Shown: positions 53,177 to 62,361, numbered from the stretch's first letter. The stretch is 64,000 nt of DNA from Bifidobacterium sp. (GCA_022649135.1 JALCNP010000010.1:1-64000), one strand, 5' to 3'. Program-made: numbers and translations. Notes: generated by a model from the letters alone, not told the origin.

Positions 53177-54565
53177 ATGACACAGACGACCTCGCTGTCT
53201 CGCAGACTGGGGCTGAAGGACTACGTGTCCTTCGGCATCGGCGACATGGCGATCAACTTCACCTTCGCTTCTCTGGGCATGTATGTGGTGTACTTCTATA
53301 CCGACGTCGTGGGCATCGCCGCCGGCATCATCGGCACCCTGATGCTTTTCTCCCGCTCGTTTGACGGCATCATCGACGTGGTGGTCGGCTCCCTGGTGGA
53401 CCGTACGCATTCGCGGTGGGGCAAGGCGCGCCCGTGGCTTCTGTTCGGCTGCGTCCCGCTGGCCCTGCTGACGACTCTGCTGTTCGCCGTTCCGAGCGGC
53501 GGTTCGACGACCATGAAGGTGATCTACATCTTCGTCTCCTACAACGTTCTGATGGTTGCGTTCTCCTGCATCGCAATCCCCTACGGAACGCTGAACTCCC
53601 TGGTCACTCAGGATCAGGTGCAGCGCGAACGGTTCAACCTGACCCGTATGTTTCTGGCGCAGATCGGGGTGCTCATCGTCACGAATCTCACCACCCCCAT
53701 GGTCAATGGATTCGGCGGCACGCAGATCTCGTGGGTGTGGACGTATCTGGTCCTCTCCCTGATCGGCATGGTTCTTCTGCTCATCGTGTTCAAGACGCAG
53801 CGCGAACGGGTCGTTCAGCACAAGGTCAAGATTCCCCTGAAGGTGAGTCTGAAGGCCCTGGCGAAAAACAAGTACTGGTTCATGGCGTTCGCCTTCTTCG
53901 TCATCTGGTCGGTCATGTATGCGCTGACCCAGGGAAGCCTGGTCTACTATGCCAAATACGTCCTGGGCAATGACGGGTATGTGGGCGTTCTGTCCATGGC
54001 GTATCTTCTTCCGGCCATGGCCATGCTGGTCGTGTGCACCAAGCTGTATGAGAAGTATGGGAAGACCATCGTGATCATCGTGGCCTCGCTCGTCAGCATC
54101 GTGGGCTATGCGCTTCCGCTGATCATGCCGTCGAACTACGGGTTCATCATCGTCACCCAGGTGATCAAGGGCATCGGATACGGACCCATGCTCGGAGCCG
54201 TGTGGGCGATGTTCCCGGACACCATCGAGTACGGGTATTACAAGACCGGAGTGCGAAACGAGGGCCTTCTGTATTCGGGCGGGAGCCTGGGGCAGAAGCT
54301 CGGTGTCGGCATCGGAACGGCCCTGGTCGGCTGGGTGCTTGCGTGGGGTGGATACAAGGGCTCCTCGGCCGGGCTGCCGGCAAGCGCCCTGCAGTCCATA
54401 TACCAGCTGTACATCTGGATTCCGATCGTGCTGTTGGCCGCCGGGATCGTGGTGCTGCTGTTCTATGACATCGACAAGCATTACAAGGAAATCATGAAAG
54501 GAGTACAGGAGCGTGACCGCGAGCACGCCGAGGATGTGACCGCATCCTCCGGCGGGGCTCGGTGA
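53177..54565 (+). CDS. GPH-family sugar:cation symporter
   Basis: A 462-residue transporter of the glycoside-pentoside-hexuronide family, about 12 spans. Seen: RLGLKDYVSFGIGDMAINFTFASLGMYVVYFYTDVVGI, RSFDGIIDVVVGSLVDRTHSRWGKARPWLLFGCVPL (the family signature), and AMFPDTIEYGYYKTGVRNEGLLYSGG. It lies 29 bases after the GH51 gene and most likely imports arabinosides or arabino-oligosaccharides. The ATG at 53177 is used; the longer frame overlaps the GH51 end and lacks the family N terminus. Confidence 0.92.
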   Translation: MTQTTSLSRRLGLKDYVSFGIGDMAINFTFASLGMYVVYFYTDVVGIAAGIIGTLMLFSRSFDGIIDVVVGSLVDRTHSRWGKARPWLLFGCVPLALLTTLLFAVPSGGSTTMKVIYIFVSYNVLMVAFSCIAIPYGTLNSLVTQDQVQRERFNLTRMFLAQIGVLIVTNLTTPMVNGFGGTQISWVWTYLVLSLIGMVLLLIVFKTQRERVVQHKVKIPLKVSLKALAKNKYWFMAFAFFVIWSVMYALTQGSLVYYAKYVLGNDGYVGVLSMAYLLPAMAMLVVCTKLYEKYGKTIVIIVASLVSIVGYALPLIMPSNYGFIIVTQVIKGIGYGPMLGAVWAMFPDTIEYGYYKTGVRNEGLLYSGGSLGQKLGVGIGTALVGWVLAWGGYKGSSAGLPASALQSIYQLYIWIPIVLLAAGIVVLLFYDIDKHYKEIMKGVQERDREHAEDVTASSGGAR

Positions 54566-54583
54566 GCGGCTTGCGCTTCGCCC

Positions 54584-54622
54584 TTGCGTGGGGCGTCGCC
54601 ATCACGGCGGCGTCCCACGCAA
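54584..54622. terminator. bidirectional terminator hairpin
   Basis: TTGCGTGGG (54584-54592) pairs with CCCACGCAA (54614-54622), extended inward to a 17-bp stem with two G-T pairs and a five-base loop. It lies between the convergent GPH carrier and alpha/beta hydrolase genes. Confidence 0.75.
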
Positions 54623-54653
54623 TGCTTTGTCCGGCTAAGGGGATGTCGGCGTG

Positions 54654-55511
54654 TTACCGGGACTCGCCCCGGGCCGCCGTTCTGGCGATGATGTCCGCGA
54701 ACTCGTCCCACAGCGGTTCCGGTATCTCATGCGCCATTCCGGGATAGACGTGAAGCTCGGCGTTGACGAGCAGCTGCGCGATATGGACTCCGGCTTCATA
54801 GCTGAAGAACGGGTCGCTTCTGCCGTGCATGACGCATGCCGGAATGGACAGTGACGCCAGCGTCTTCTCGTCGGCCGCGAAGCCGTCCATGGCCGCGTTC
54901 TGCCGTCTCCACCCGTCAGGGCGGTAGCAGCGGTCGTAGGTCATGGCCGCCAGCTTTCTCGTCCACACCTCGTCGAAGGCGTAGGCCGAGCCCGCGTGGC
55001 ATGCCCGTTCGCGCTCGACGAACAGATCCATCGCCTTCCCGCGATCGTCGACCCGGTCGAGACCCTCGTTGGATCCGCTCTCCGGCGACTCCGGATGTGC
55101 CATCCAGCGAGGTTCGAAGCCCGGCGTCGTGAACATCATGGTGGCCGATCGGATCCTGTCGTGGTGCGAGGCGAGGGTCTGCTGGACGATCATTCCCCCC
55201 ATGGACTCCCCGATGAGGTGGAATCCGGACAGCCCCGCGGCGTCCGCGACGGCGACCACGTCGTCGGCCATGTCCGCGATGGTGTACCGGCGTCCGGTCT
55301 GGGTCTCGTCTCCAAGCTGGTCGGACAGTCCCACGTCTCGGTTGTCCATAAGCAGCGTCCGCAGCCCGCGGCGGTTGAGCCGCTCCACGAATCCCGGCTG
55401 CCATCCCACGAGCTGCGCGGTGTATCCCTCGACGAGCACCGCCGCAGGCCCCGTCCGGGGACCCCGGTCCTCGTAGTAGAGCGCGATGTTTCCGTTATGT
55501 GCATAGGGCAT
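54654..55511 (-). CDS. alpha/beta hydrolase
   Basis: A 285-residue alpha/beta-fold hydrolase. Seen: VLVEGYTAQLVGWQPGFVERLNRRGLRTLLMDNRDVGLSDQ, the GESMGG nucleophile elbow with Ser103, and near the C terminus PACVMHGRSDPFFSYEAG with the acid Asp and YPGMAHEIPE with the catalytic His. The pattern is like bacterial esterases and aclacinomycin-methylesterase-like proteins. It has no signal peptide. It follows an MFS gene by 30 bases on the same strand, so it may act on what that carrier imports, for example an ester-substituted glycoside (inference). Confidence 0.9.
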   Translation of the reverse strand: MPYAHNGNIALYYEDRGPRTGPAAVLVEGYTAQLVGWQPGFVERLNRRGLRTLLMDNRDVGLSDQLGDETQTGRRYTIADMADDVVAVADAAGLSGFHLIGESMGGMIVQQTLASHHDRIRSATMMFTTPGFEPRWMAHPESPESGSNEGLDRVDDRGKAMDLFVERERACHAGSAYAFDEVWTRKLAAMTYDRCYRPDGWRRQNAAMDGFAADEKTLASLSIPACVMHGRSDPFFSYEAGVHIAQLLVNAELHVYPGMAHEIPEPLWDEFADIIARTAARGESR

Positions 55512-55541
55512 GATGTTTCCTTTCGTATGGACGGTATGCCG

Positions 55542-56816
55542 TTATCGGATCGAGCGGATGAGGAACGCGAAGATTCCGCCGAGCAGGGCCATGGCTATTC
55601 CGAAGACGAACAGCGGGACGTAGGATCCGGTGGCGCCGATGAGTCCCGAACCGATCAGGGGGGCGACGGCCGCCGGGATCGATGTCGCGATCGCCAGGAT
55701 CCCCAGGTCGCGTCCTTCGTTCTCCTTGGTCGGCAGGACCAGCGACATCACGGCGATGTCGACGGCGAAATACACTCCGGCCGCGGCGCCGCTGACGGCC
55801 GAGTAGATGACCATGCCTATCCAGGTGGGGAAGAGCAGCGGAACGATGAAGCCGATCATATAGACGATTGCGGAGAGCGCCACGACCGCTTTTCTGCGGT
55901 CGAAGTGGTCGGCGAGCTTGCCGAAGACCAGAATCGCAAGTATCTGGGCCACGGTCGAGATGGTCGAGAGCGTGGCCACTCCCGTCGCCACGTCGCCGCC
56001 GGGAATGTGGCTCTTCCCTACATAGTCGCTCAGAATGTAGAACGTGTAGCTCGCTATGCCGAAGAAGGCGAAGAAGAAGGCGAAGCGCGAGAGGAAGGCC
56101 ATGGTGAAGTCCCGGTGCGTGAAGGCCGAGAAGAAGCGTCCGACGCTCTTTATGGAAAAGGCCTCGCCGCCGTTCCTGCCTTGGGGCCGCACGAGATCGT
56201 ACGATGGCTTCTCCTTCGTGATGACGACGAAAAGAATCGCGACCACGAGAATCGCCAGACCGGTGATGGTGTATCCGCCGAGCCGTGATGTGCGGGCGGC
56301 GAGATTGACGAAGATGAGTATGCCGAGCGGCAGTCCGAGACCCGTGATCGAGGATGCGACCCCCCGGTTCCGCTGTGGTATCCTGTCCGGGATCACGGCG
56401 TAGATGACGCCCTGGAACCAGTTGGCGAAAAGGAATACGCACCCCGCCGTGACCATCATCAGCGCAATCGTCGAGGACAATCCCATCATTACGCTGGAAA
56501 GTGCGATGCCCGCCGCGGAGAAGAGCAGCCATGGCGCGCGGCGGCCCAGCCTGGAGCGGGTCCGGTCCGATATCGCCGCCCCCACGGGGAGGATGATGGT
56601 GCCGACGACCGACTCGATGAGCGAGAGCATCGCCACGTCATGCACTTTGTTTGCGGGGTCCAGAGCCATGATCTGTGCGGGCTGAAGCACCTGGACGATG
56701 GCCTGGTAGACGCCGTAGAGGGCGATTATCGCGGGAAGGAGCATGGCCAGGACGGTTTTCGTCTCTGCGTCCATGGGCTGTTTCCTCACTGTCGCCGTTC
56801 TGTCACTGCCGCTCAT
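55542..56816 (-). CDS. MFS sugar transporter
   Basis: A 424-residue major facilitator protein with about 12 spans. Seen: IILPVGAAISDRTRSRLGRRAPWLLFSAAG, close to the GPH/SLC45-like disaccharide-carrier loop motif, and VFGKLADHFDRRKAVVAL in the second half (loop 8-9 signature). ATG 56816 behind AGGAG. It is divergent from a LacI gene whose spacer holds two related operator sites, and sits in one operon with the alpha/beta hydrolase. Confidence 0.88.
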   Translation of the reverse strand: MSGSDRTATVRKQPMDAETKTVLAMLLPAIIALYGVYQAIVQVLQPAQIMALDPANKVHDVAMLSLIESVVGTIILPVGAAISDRTRSRLGRRAPWLLFSAAGIALSSVMMGLSSTIALMMVTAGCVFLFANWFQGVIYAVIPDRIPQRNRGVASSITGLGLPLGILIFVNLAARTSRLGGYTITGLAILVVAILFVVITKEKPSYDLVRPQGRNGGEAFSIKSVGRFFSAFTHRDFTMAFLSRFAFFFAFFGIASYTFYILSDYVGKSHIPGGDVATGVATLSTISTVAQILAILVFGKLADHFDRRKAVVALSAIVYMIGFIVPLLFPTWIGMVIYSAVSGAAAGVYFAVDIAVMSLVLPTKENEGRDLGILAIATSIPAAVAPLIGSGLIGATGSYVPLFVFGIAMALLGGIFAFLIRSIR

Positions 56817-56850
56817 TGTGATCTCCTTTGATCAAATTCCGACGAACGAT

Positions 56851-56910
56851 GACACGCGTTAGTGTATCGAGTTACTAACACGTGTTACTTATGAAGTGTA
56901 TACGTATAAT
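56851..56910. promoter_or_regulatory. operator pair and promoter between the MFS and LacI genes
   Basis: TAACACGTGTTA at 56876-56887 is a perfect 12-bp palindrome, and GACACGCGTTA at 56851-56861 is a weaker copy 26 bases away. A consensus -10 TATAAT at 56905-56910 follows, driving the LacI gene at 56950. The operators overlap the -35 position, so the LacI protein should repress both itself and the divergent MFS operon. Confidence 0.78.
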
Positions 56911-56949
56911 GGTGTAACGCAAATCGAGCTAGCGAAAGGTTGTCCGCAC

Positions 56950-57945
56950 ATGGTCGCAAAGGTTCGAAGCACCGAGGTCGCCGCCCGGGCGGGAGTGTCC
57001 CGCACGACGGTCAGCCTTGTGCTCAACGGCCACGACCAATCCATTCCCGAGGACACGCGACGTCGTGTTCGTGACGCCGTCGACGAGCTCGGGTATGTCC
57101 CGTCGGCCGCGGCCCGCGCCCTCAGACGCGGCAGGGGGCATATCGTGCTGTGCATCGCCCCCGGCTGGATGCCCTCGGGCAGGGCCGACGCGATGTGGGA
57201 TGTCGTGAGTCGTGAGTTGGAATCGCAGGGGCTGACATGCATCTTCTCCCGCTCGGCGGGGGTGACCTCGTCCTTGCGGGCGTTTCTGGAGGAGGTGTCT
57301 CCCAGCGTCGTGGCGCCTTTCGTGACGTTGAAGGACGGCGATTACGCCATGCTCACACGACTGGGAATTCCCGTCGCGAAGCTGTTCAGCTCCCGGCCGG
57401 GCGAGGCCGATGCATCCCCGTTCTCCTCCTTCCAGCGGGGTCTGGGCAGGGCCCAGGCCGATTTTCTGATGCGCAAGACCTGCCGTCGCTTCGCCTGGGT
57501 CGGCACGGACGACCCGCTGGGGAAGGAACTGCAGGAGTGCAGGGTCCAGGGGGTGTCGGACGTTCTCTGCCAGCATGGACTGTCCCTCCTGGCGCGCAGC
57601 GACGCCGGGCTGGATGGGGGCAGGATGCGCGAGGCCGTCGCGCGGTTCGAAGCCGGGGGAATCGATGCGGTATGCGCGTTCAACGATGAGAGCGCCGCGG
57701 CCTTCATGGCGGCCTGCGTCGCGATGGACGTCCGCATTCCCCGGGACATGCGCGTTATCGGCATAGACAACCAGATGCTTGGCCGTTATCTTTCGCCTTC
57801 GCTCACCACCGTCGATTATGACAACTCCGTTATCGACGCATTGGTGGATCTGATCGTCGCCGCGTATCACCGACGCAGCGCTGCTCGTGGAACGTCTTCC
57901 TGGCAGCCGGGATCCTTCGAAGTCATCGAGCGTCAGTCCGCATAG
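56950..57945 (+). CDS. LacI-family regulator
   Basis: A 331-residue regulator. The helix-turn-helix is RSTEVAARAGVSRTTVSLVLNGHDQSIPEDTRRRVRDAVDELGYVPSAAARALRRG near residues 5-58; the effector domain is shorter and more variable than typical (HIVLCIAPGWMPSGRADAMWDVV; VIGIDNQMLGRYLSPSLTTVDY). ATG 56950 lies 40 bases after the TATAAT box, so an upstream GTG at 56896 cannot be the start. The target is probably the divergent MFS and hydrolase operon through TAACACGTGTTA. It could also affect the pilus operon downstream. Confidence 0.88.
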   Translation: MVAKVRSTEVAARAGVSRTTVSLVLNGHDQSIPEDTRRRVRDAVDELGYVPSAAARALRRGRGHIVLCIAPGWMPSGRADAMWDVVSRELESQGLTCIFSRSAGVTSSLRAFLEEVSPSVVAPFVTLKDGDYAMLTRLGIPVAKLFSSRPGEADASPFSSFQRGLGRAQADFLMRKTCRRFAWVGTDDPLGKELQECRVQGVSDVLCQHGLSLLARSDAGLDGGRMREAVARFEAGGIDAVCAFNDESAAAFMAACVAMDVRIPRDMRVIGIDNQMLGRYLSPSLTTVDYDNSVIDALVDLIVAAYHRRSAARGTSSWQPGSFEVIERQSA

Positions 57946-58011
57946 TCGCCGTGGCGTTCTCCGTGCCCTGTGGCCGCCCGCCTCGGGAAGTGTAATCTAT
58001 CTCACTGCACC

Positions 58012-58078
58012 GGGCGGACGCGTGCACGAATCCATCTCCGGGGGCGTCGCCGCGAAGCCGTCGAGGGGGCGTCCGCCC
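58012..58078 (+). terminator. 10-bp arm inverted repeat after the LacI gene
   Basis: GGGCGGACGC (58012-58021) and GCGTCCGCCC (58069-58078) are exact complements 47 bases apart, 67 bases after the LacI stop. The long loop makes it a weak terminator; it may instead shape the pilus leader. The 456-base gap (57946-58401) also holds the possible leader peptide and operators listed separately. Confidence 0.45.
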
Positions 58079-58140
58079 CGCTCGCGACGCGTCCCGCACT
58101 GTCCGGGCCGGGGTGTTCCGCCGGGAGAAGAAAACGAATT

Positions 58141-58173
58141 ATGGACATCGGCATAGACGAATATCTCGCCTGA
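58141..58173 (+). CDS. possible 10-residue leader peptide
   Basis: ATG 58141 opens a frame reading MDIGIDEYLA and stopping at TGA. GGGAGAAG lies about 9 bases upstream, a better ribosome-binding site than most chance frames have. It ends 31 bases before the LacI-type operators of the pilus operon. It has no amino acid bias that would suggest attenuation. It may be a chance frame. Confidence 0.2.
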   Translation: MDIGIDEYLA

Positions 58174-58203
58174 CCGCGCTTTTCCGCGCTGCGGGAAAAC
58201 CAG

Positions 58204-58237
58204 AGTAAACGATTGCCACGATACGCAAACGTTTGAG
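58204..58237. promoter_or_regulatory. tandem LacI-type operators before the pilus operon
   Basis: AGTAAACGATTGCC (58204-58217) and CGCAAACGTTTGAG (58224-58237) are both CG-centred LacI-type sites, their centres exactly 20 bases apart (two helical turns). The adhesin upstream region has CGCAAACGATTGCT at 44362, a hybrid of the two. They lie about 165 bases before the first pilus gene. The regulator is unknown; four LacI genes lie within 20 kb on either side. Confidence 0.65.
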
Positions 58238-58401
58238 GGTCGGAATGCAGTTTTTTTCAGGTTCCCTTTCATTAGTCTGTCATGTGTCATGCAGGTGTGG
58301 GATGCCATACGGACCTTGATGCAGGCGACGGCTCGCGGTGAGCCGCTCACGCTGAGAAGCGGCGGCCGGTTCGGCAGTGGCATGAAGACGGGAGAACGAA
58401 G

Positions 58402-60798
58402 ATGGGTGGCAAAAAACATCAGGGGTTCATGGGCATGGTGGCCTCCATGGCGGTGTGCGCGGCCCTGGCCCTGATTCCCATGGGTTCGGCGCAGGCCGGG
58501 ACGGGAAGCGTGGACGAGGGGACGGCGTCCTCCCCGGCCGCCGCCTCCACGATTCGCTGTGATTCGGGATACATCTATTCGTCGGGCTCGACGGGGCAGC
58601 TGTATCAGATCGATCCGACCGGCACGGTAACCAGCGTCGGCAGCCGCGCCTCCGGCGCGAACGAGTTCAACGGCCTGGGAATCGGGCCCAAGGGGACTTC
58701 CGTATACGCATACAACCGCACGAACAATGCCCGATCCGTGACCATGTACACCTTCAGCACCGCTTCGGGAAGCTGGACGAATACCAACGACTCGTATGAC
58801 ACCAGCGCCTGGAGCAACGGATCCTTCGGGGGCACCCTGGTCGCGGGGGCGGTGGACCTGAATAACGGGAAATACATGTTCGGCGGCTTCGACACCATCT
58901 CGTCCTGGTCAGGCAGCATGCAGGTGTTCAAGCTGTGGCAGTACGACCCGGGCGCGACGCCGAAATTCACCTACCTGGGATATCTGAACACCAACAAGGA
59001 CGTGGGCTCGTCGACGAACGGCGACATGGCCTTCGACGCGCAGGGCAACCTTTTCGTCGTTAGCGGGTCCGGAACGAACACGACGGTGTTCAGCGTCACC
59101 GCAGCCAATCTGGCCCAGGCCGACGGCGGCCTCATCGCGTCCTCCGCATCCAACACGTTCCAGACTTCGGCAGATGTGAACGGGGTGGCCTTCGACGCCT
59201 CCGGCAAGGCATATCTGGGATCCGCCACGACGCTGCAGAGCTATGACATGCCCAACTGGTCGAATCAAAGCACCGTGACCCGCTCGCTGCAAACAAGCAC
59301 GGATCTCGCCTCGTGCTCCTCTCCCGCCACGATCACGGTCCAGAAAGTCGTCAAGGGCCGCGTTTCCTCGGGCGACCAGTTCACCCTGTCGTTGAGCGAC
59401 GCCCAGACCCAGCTCGGTTCCGCAACGACCAGCGGCACGCAAAACGGGCTGCAGGCCGATCAGGTCGGCCCCCAGCCGACCGTCCGCGGCAAGACCCTGA
59501 GTTTCAGTGAAACAGGGGCAGGCGGTGCGAATCTTGACAATTATGCGACGACCTATCAGTGCACGGTGGACGGAGCTGCGATGTCCCCTGCCGTAGCCGG
59601 CAGCGGGACAAGCGGCCGTGTGACGATACCGTCAAGCGGAGATGCCGTTGTCTGCCAGTTCACGAACTCGCCCCTCATCGCCCGCGTCAACGTGACCAAA
59701 ACCCTTCTCGACCAGAACGGGGCCAACCCCCAGCCTGGAAGCGACTGGACCATGGGAATGTCGGCCACCCCCTCATCGGGAACGGTGACCCAAAGCCCCT
59801 CCGGATCGCAGCAGACCGACAGCCAGGGCAAGGCCTCGTGGACGGTGAACTTCGGCACGGCCGATTCCGCCGCGAATGTGGCGGTGAACGAAACGCAGAA
59901 GACCGGGTACCGATTCGCCTCAGGGCAGTGCGTGGTCACGGACAACAACGGCGACAAGGGCTCCCCGGTGACCATGACATCACAGGAGGGTGTGTCCGAC
60001 CTTGCCGTGCTTCCCGGGGAGACGGTTGACTGCTCCTTCACCAATCAAAAGCAGCAGACGTCGTTGACCCTGGTGAAAGTGGTGCACAATGCGTTCGGCG
60101 GCACAGCCGGCGTGAACGATTTCAACCTCGCCGCGACGCCTGGCGGCGGATCCGCCCTCGGTTTCACGTCGGGGCAGAAACAGGATGTCGCGCCGGGGAC
60201 CTATACGCTGTCGGAAAAGGATCTTGGCGGCACGGGCTATGTGCGGACAGGTGTGACGTGCTCGGACGAGGACGGGAACCTTGCCGTTGACGGGACCGCC
60301 GTTGATGTCGCCGACGGCAAAAACGTCACCTGCGTCATCACGAACGACGATGAGCCGGGCTCCGTCTCATGGTCCAAGGAGGATGTGCAGGGTTCGGCGC
60401 TTTCGGGGTCGACATGGCTGCTTACGGGCACCGGCGTTCCGTTGAACACGGTGGTGACCGACTGCACTTCCGCAGGGCAGTGCGGAAGCGGGCCGTATGA
60501 CGATCAGGACCCACGGCCCGGCCACTTCAAGCTTTCCAACCAGCAGTGGGGAAGCTATGCATTGAGCGAACGCACGGCTCCGGCGGGCTATGTTCTGTCC
60601 GACGCGACGCACGACTATACGATCAGCGCAGCCGATCGCGATTATGCATTCCCTGCGGCGTTCGTCAACAAGCAGCAGACTCCCCCCACCCTGCCACTCA
60701 CCGGTGGCATGAGCACGGACTCCTTCCTGCTCGGGGGTCTGGGTCTTATCGTCGTCGCGATCGGCGCCGGTGTTGTATTGCGCAAGCGTCTTTTCTGA
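58402..60798 (+). CDS. pilus tip-type surface protein with LPLTG sorting signal
   Basis: A 798-residue cell-wall protein, first gene of the pilus operon. Signal peptide: MVASMAVCAALALIPMGSAQA. Residues about 50-300 form a repeat-rich, beta-propeller-like domain (CDSGYIYSSGSTGQLYQIDPTG, YAYNRTNNA). Four Ig/Cna-B-like modules start near 307 (TITVQKVVKGRVSSGDQFTLSL), 425, 551 and 652. The C terminus has LPLTGG near residue 764, a hydrophobic span and KRLF. Large LPxTG proteins before a major pilin are usually tip or minor pilins that mediate adhesion. Ribosome-binding site GGGAG. Confidence 0.87.
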   Translation: MGGKKHQGFMGMVASMAVCAALALIPMGSAQAGTGSVDEGTASSPAAASTIRCDSGYIYSSGSTGQLYQIDPTGTVTSVGSRASGANEFNGLGIGPKGTSVYAYNRTNNARSVTMYTFSTASGSWTNTNDSYDTSAWSNGSFGGTLVAGAVDLNNGKYMFGGFDTISSWSGSMQVFKLWQYDPGATPKFTYLGYLNTNKDVGSSTNGDMAFDAQGNLFVVSGSGTNTTVFSVTAANLAQADGGLIASSASNTFQTSADVNGVAFDASGKAYLGSATTLQSYDMPNWSNQSTVTRSLQTSTDLASCSSPATITVQKVVKGRVSSGDQFTLSLSDAQTQLGSATTSGTQNGLQADQVGPQPTVRGKTLSFSETGAGGANLDNYATTYQCTVDGAAMSPAVAGSGTSGRVTIPSSGDAVVCQFTNSPLIARVNVTKTLLDQNGANPQPGSDWTMGMSATPSSGTVTQSPSGSQQTDSQGKASWTVNFGTADSAANVAVNETQKTGYRFASGQCVVTDNNGDKGSPVTMTSQEGVSDLAVLPGETVDCSFTNQKQQTSLTLVKVVHNAFGGTAGVNDFNLAATPGGGSALGFTSGQKQDVAPGTYTLSEKDLGGTGYVRTGVTCSDEDGNLAVDGTAVDVADGKNVTCVITNDDEPGSVSWSKEDVQGSALSGSTWLLTGTGVPLNTVVTDCTSAGQCGSGPYDDQDPRPGHFKLSNQQWGSYALSERTAPAGYVLSDATHDYTISAADRDYAFPAAFVNKQQTPPTLPLTGGMSTDSFLLGGLGLIVVAIGAGVVLRKRLF

Positions 60799-60906
60799 AA
60801 GCCTGGCGCTGGACTGAATAACGGACTTGGCCGAATCGTTCGGATTTGAGTCGACACATGAATCCGGTTGCGAGATACGCAGCCGAAACGAAAAGGGAGA
60901 GGTATT

Positions 60907-62331
60907 ATGTCAAATTCGCATCAAGGTGTCCTGTGGCACCGCATTGCGGCCGCGGCCGGGGCGTTGGCTCTCGGCATCGCCGGTCTTGTGGGGGGAGTGG
61001 GCGCCGCGTATGCTGACGGCGCCACGGCGAACCCTGCGAACATCAACCCCGGGACACCGACGTCGCTGACCATCCACAAGTTTGATGGAAACCCCGGCAA
61101 GGCCGGGGACGGCACCGAGCTTTCCGATGTCTCCGGTCTCGGAAACCCTCTGTCCGGTGTGACCTTCAGCGTCACCCCGGTCACCTCGAAGAACGGATCG
61201 GCAATCAATCTGGATACGCCTGAAGGCTGGGACCTGATTGCCGGCGCTCAGGCGTCCGATGTCACGACGGCGAACGGCTATGCCTTCGGCTCGGCCTCCG
61301 ACGTGACGACCGGCGCCGACGGATCGGTGTCCACGACGCTTCCCCACGGGCTGTATCTCGTCACCGAAACGGGCTATGGCAGCAATACGATCAAGACCCC
61401 CGTCGCGCCGTTCCTGGTGACGCTGCCGCTTTCCCAGAACAACGGATCATGGCTCTACGATGTTCATGTCTACCCCAAGAACGCCGTCGATACCAATGTC
61501 CCCACCAAGACCGTCTCCGACCCCAGCGACGGCGTGGTGCTTGGCTCGACCGTCAACTGGACGATCAGCGCTCCGGTGCAACCGGACAAGCCCGGCGACA
61601 TCACCTCCTTCAAGATCACCGACACCCTGGATTCGCGCCTGTCCTTCGTCAATGCGACCGTTCAGGGCTTCACCGCGACCGACGACTACACCGTGTCGAA
61701 TGCGAACGGCGTGGTGACCATAGAATTCACTCCGACCGGAGCCGCCAAGCTCAAGGCGGGAGACACGGTCACGGTCACCCTGTCCACCAAGGTGGAATCC
61801 TTGGGAGACGGTGTCATCCCCAACCAGGCCACGGTTTTCACCAATGACAATTCCGGGCATACGACGAGCAAGCCGGGTGAGCCGGGGACCAATCCCAGCA
61901 CGAACTGGGGGCCGCTCCAGGTGCTCAAGTACGCCCAGGGAGACGAGAGCAAGACACTGGCCGGCGCAGAGTTCACCGTGTATTCCGACCAGGCCGCCAC
62001 CAAGTCGGTCGGCTCGTTCACGACCGGCACCGACGGCAAGGGCTCCATCGTGCTGTGGGTCGGGAATGACGCTGATACCACGCAGACCTACTATCTGAAG
62101 GAAACGAAGGCTCCGGCGGGCTATGTTCTTGATTCGACCGTGCGCGAGGTGACCGTCAACGCGGGCGCCACCGCACAGGAGACCTACAAGATCAACAACG
62201 TTCAGCAGAACCATCCGAATCTTCCTTTGACCGGTGCCGCGGGAATCATCGTGATGACCCTGACGGGGCTGGCCCTGATCGCCGGTGGCGTCGGGTTCTA
62301 TGTGACCTCCCGTAGGCATGCTCGGCTGTAA
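60907..62331 (+). CDS. major pilin (SpaH/FimA type) with LPLTG
   Basis: A 474-residue pilus backbone subunit. Signal peptide ending AAYADG. An N-terminal Ig domain begins TSLTIHKFDGNPG. The pilin motif YDVHVYPKNA near residue 195 holds the Lys that sortase joins to the next subunit. Two Cna-B-type domains follow; the E-box YYLKETKAPAGYVLD holds the Glu needed for an isopeptide bond. LPLTG lies near residue 439, then a hydrophobic span and RRHARL. Start ATG 60907 behind GGGAGAGG; a longer frame from 60868 lacks this. A strong hairpin separates it from the sortase gene. Confidence 0.93.
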   Translation: MSNSHQGVLWHRIAAAAGALALGIAGLVGGVGAAYADGATANPANINPGTPTSLTIHKFDGNPGKAGDGTELSDVSGLGNPLSGVTFSVTPVTSKNGSAINLDTPEGWDLIAGAQASDVTTANGYAFGSASDVTTGADGSVSTTLPHGLYLVTETGYGSNTIKTPVAPFLVTLPLSQNNGSWLYDVHVYPKNAVDTNVPTKTVSDPSDGVVLGSTVNWTISAPVQPDKPGDITSFKITDTLDSRLSFVNATVQGFTATDDYTVSNANGVVTIEFTPTGAAKLKAGDTVTVTLSTKVESLGDGVIPNQATVFTNDNSGHTTSKPGEPGTNPSTNWGPLQVLKYAQGDESKTLAGAEFTVYSDQAATKSVGSFTTGTDGKGSIVLWVGNDADTTQTYYLKETKAPAGYVLDSTVREVTVNAGATAQETYKINNVQQNHPNLPLTGAAGIIVMTLTGLALIAGGVGFYVTSRRHARL

Positions 62332-62361
62332 CGTCTGACCGTTAACGGAAATCCCATCGAC

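Noticed and set aside
53135..54526. 463-residue minus-strand frame opposite the GPH carrier
   Set aside because: Gln/His/Arg-rich, no motif, fully inside a typical transporter gene on the other strand.
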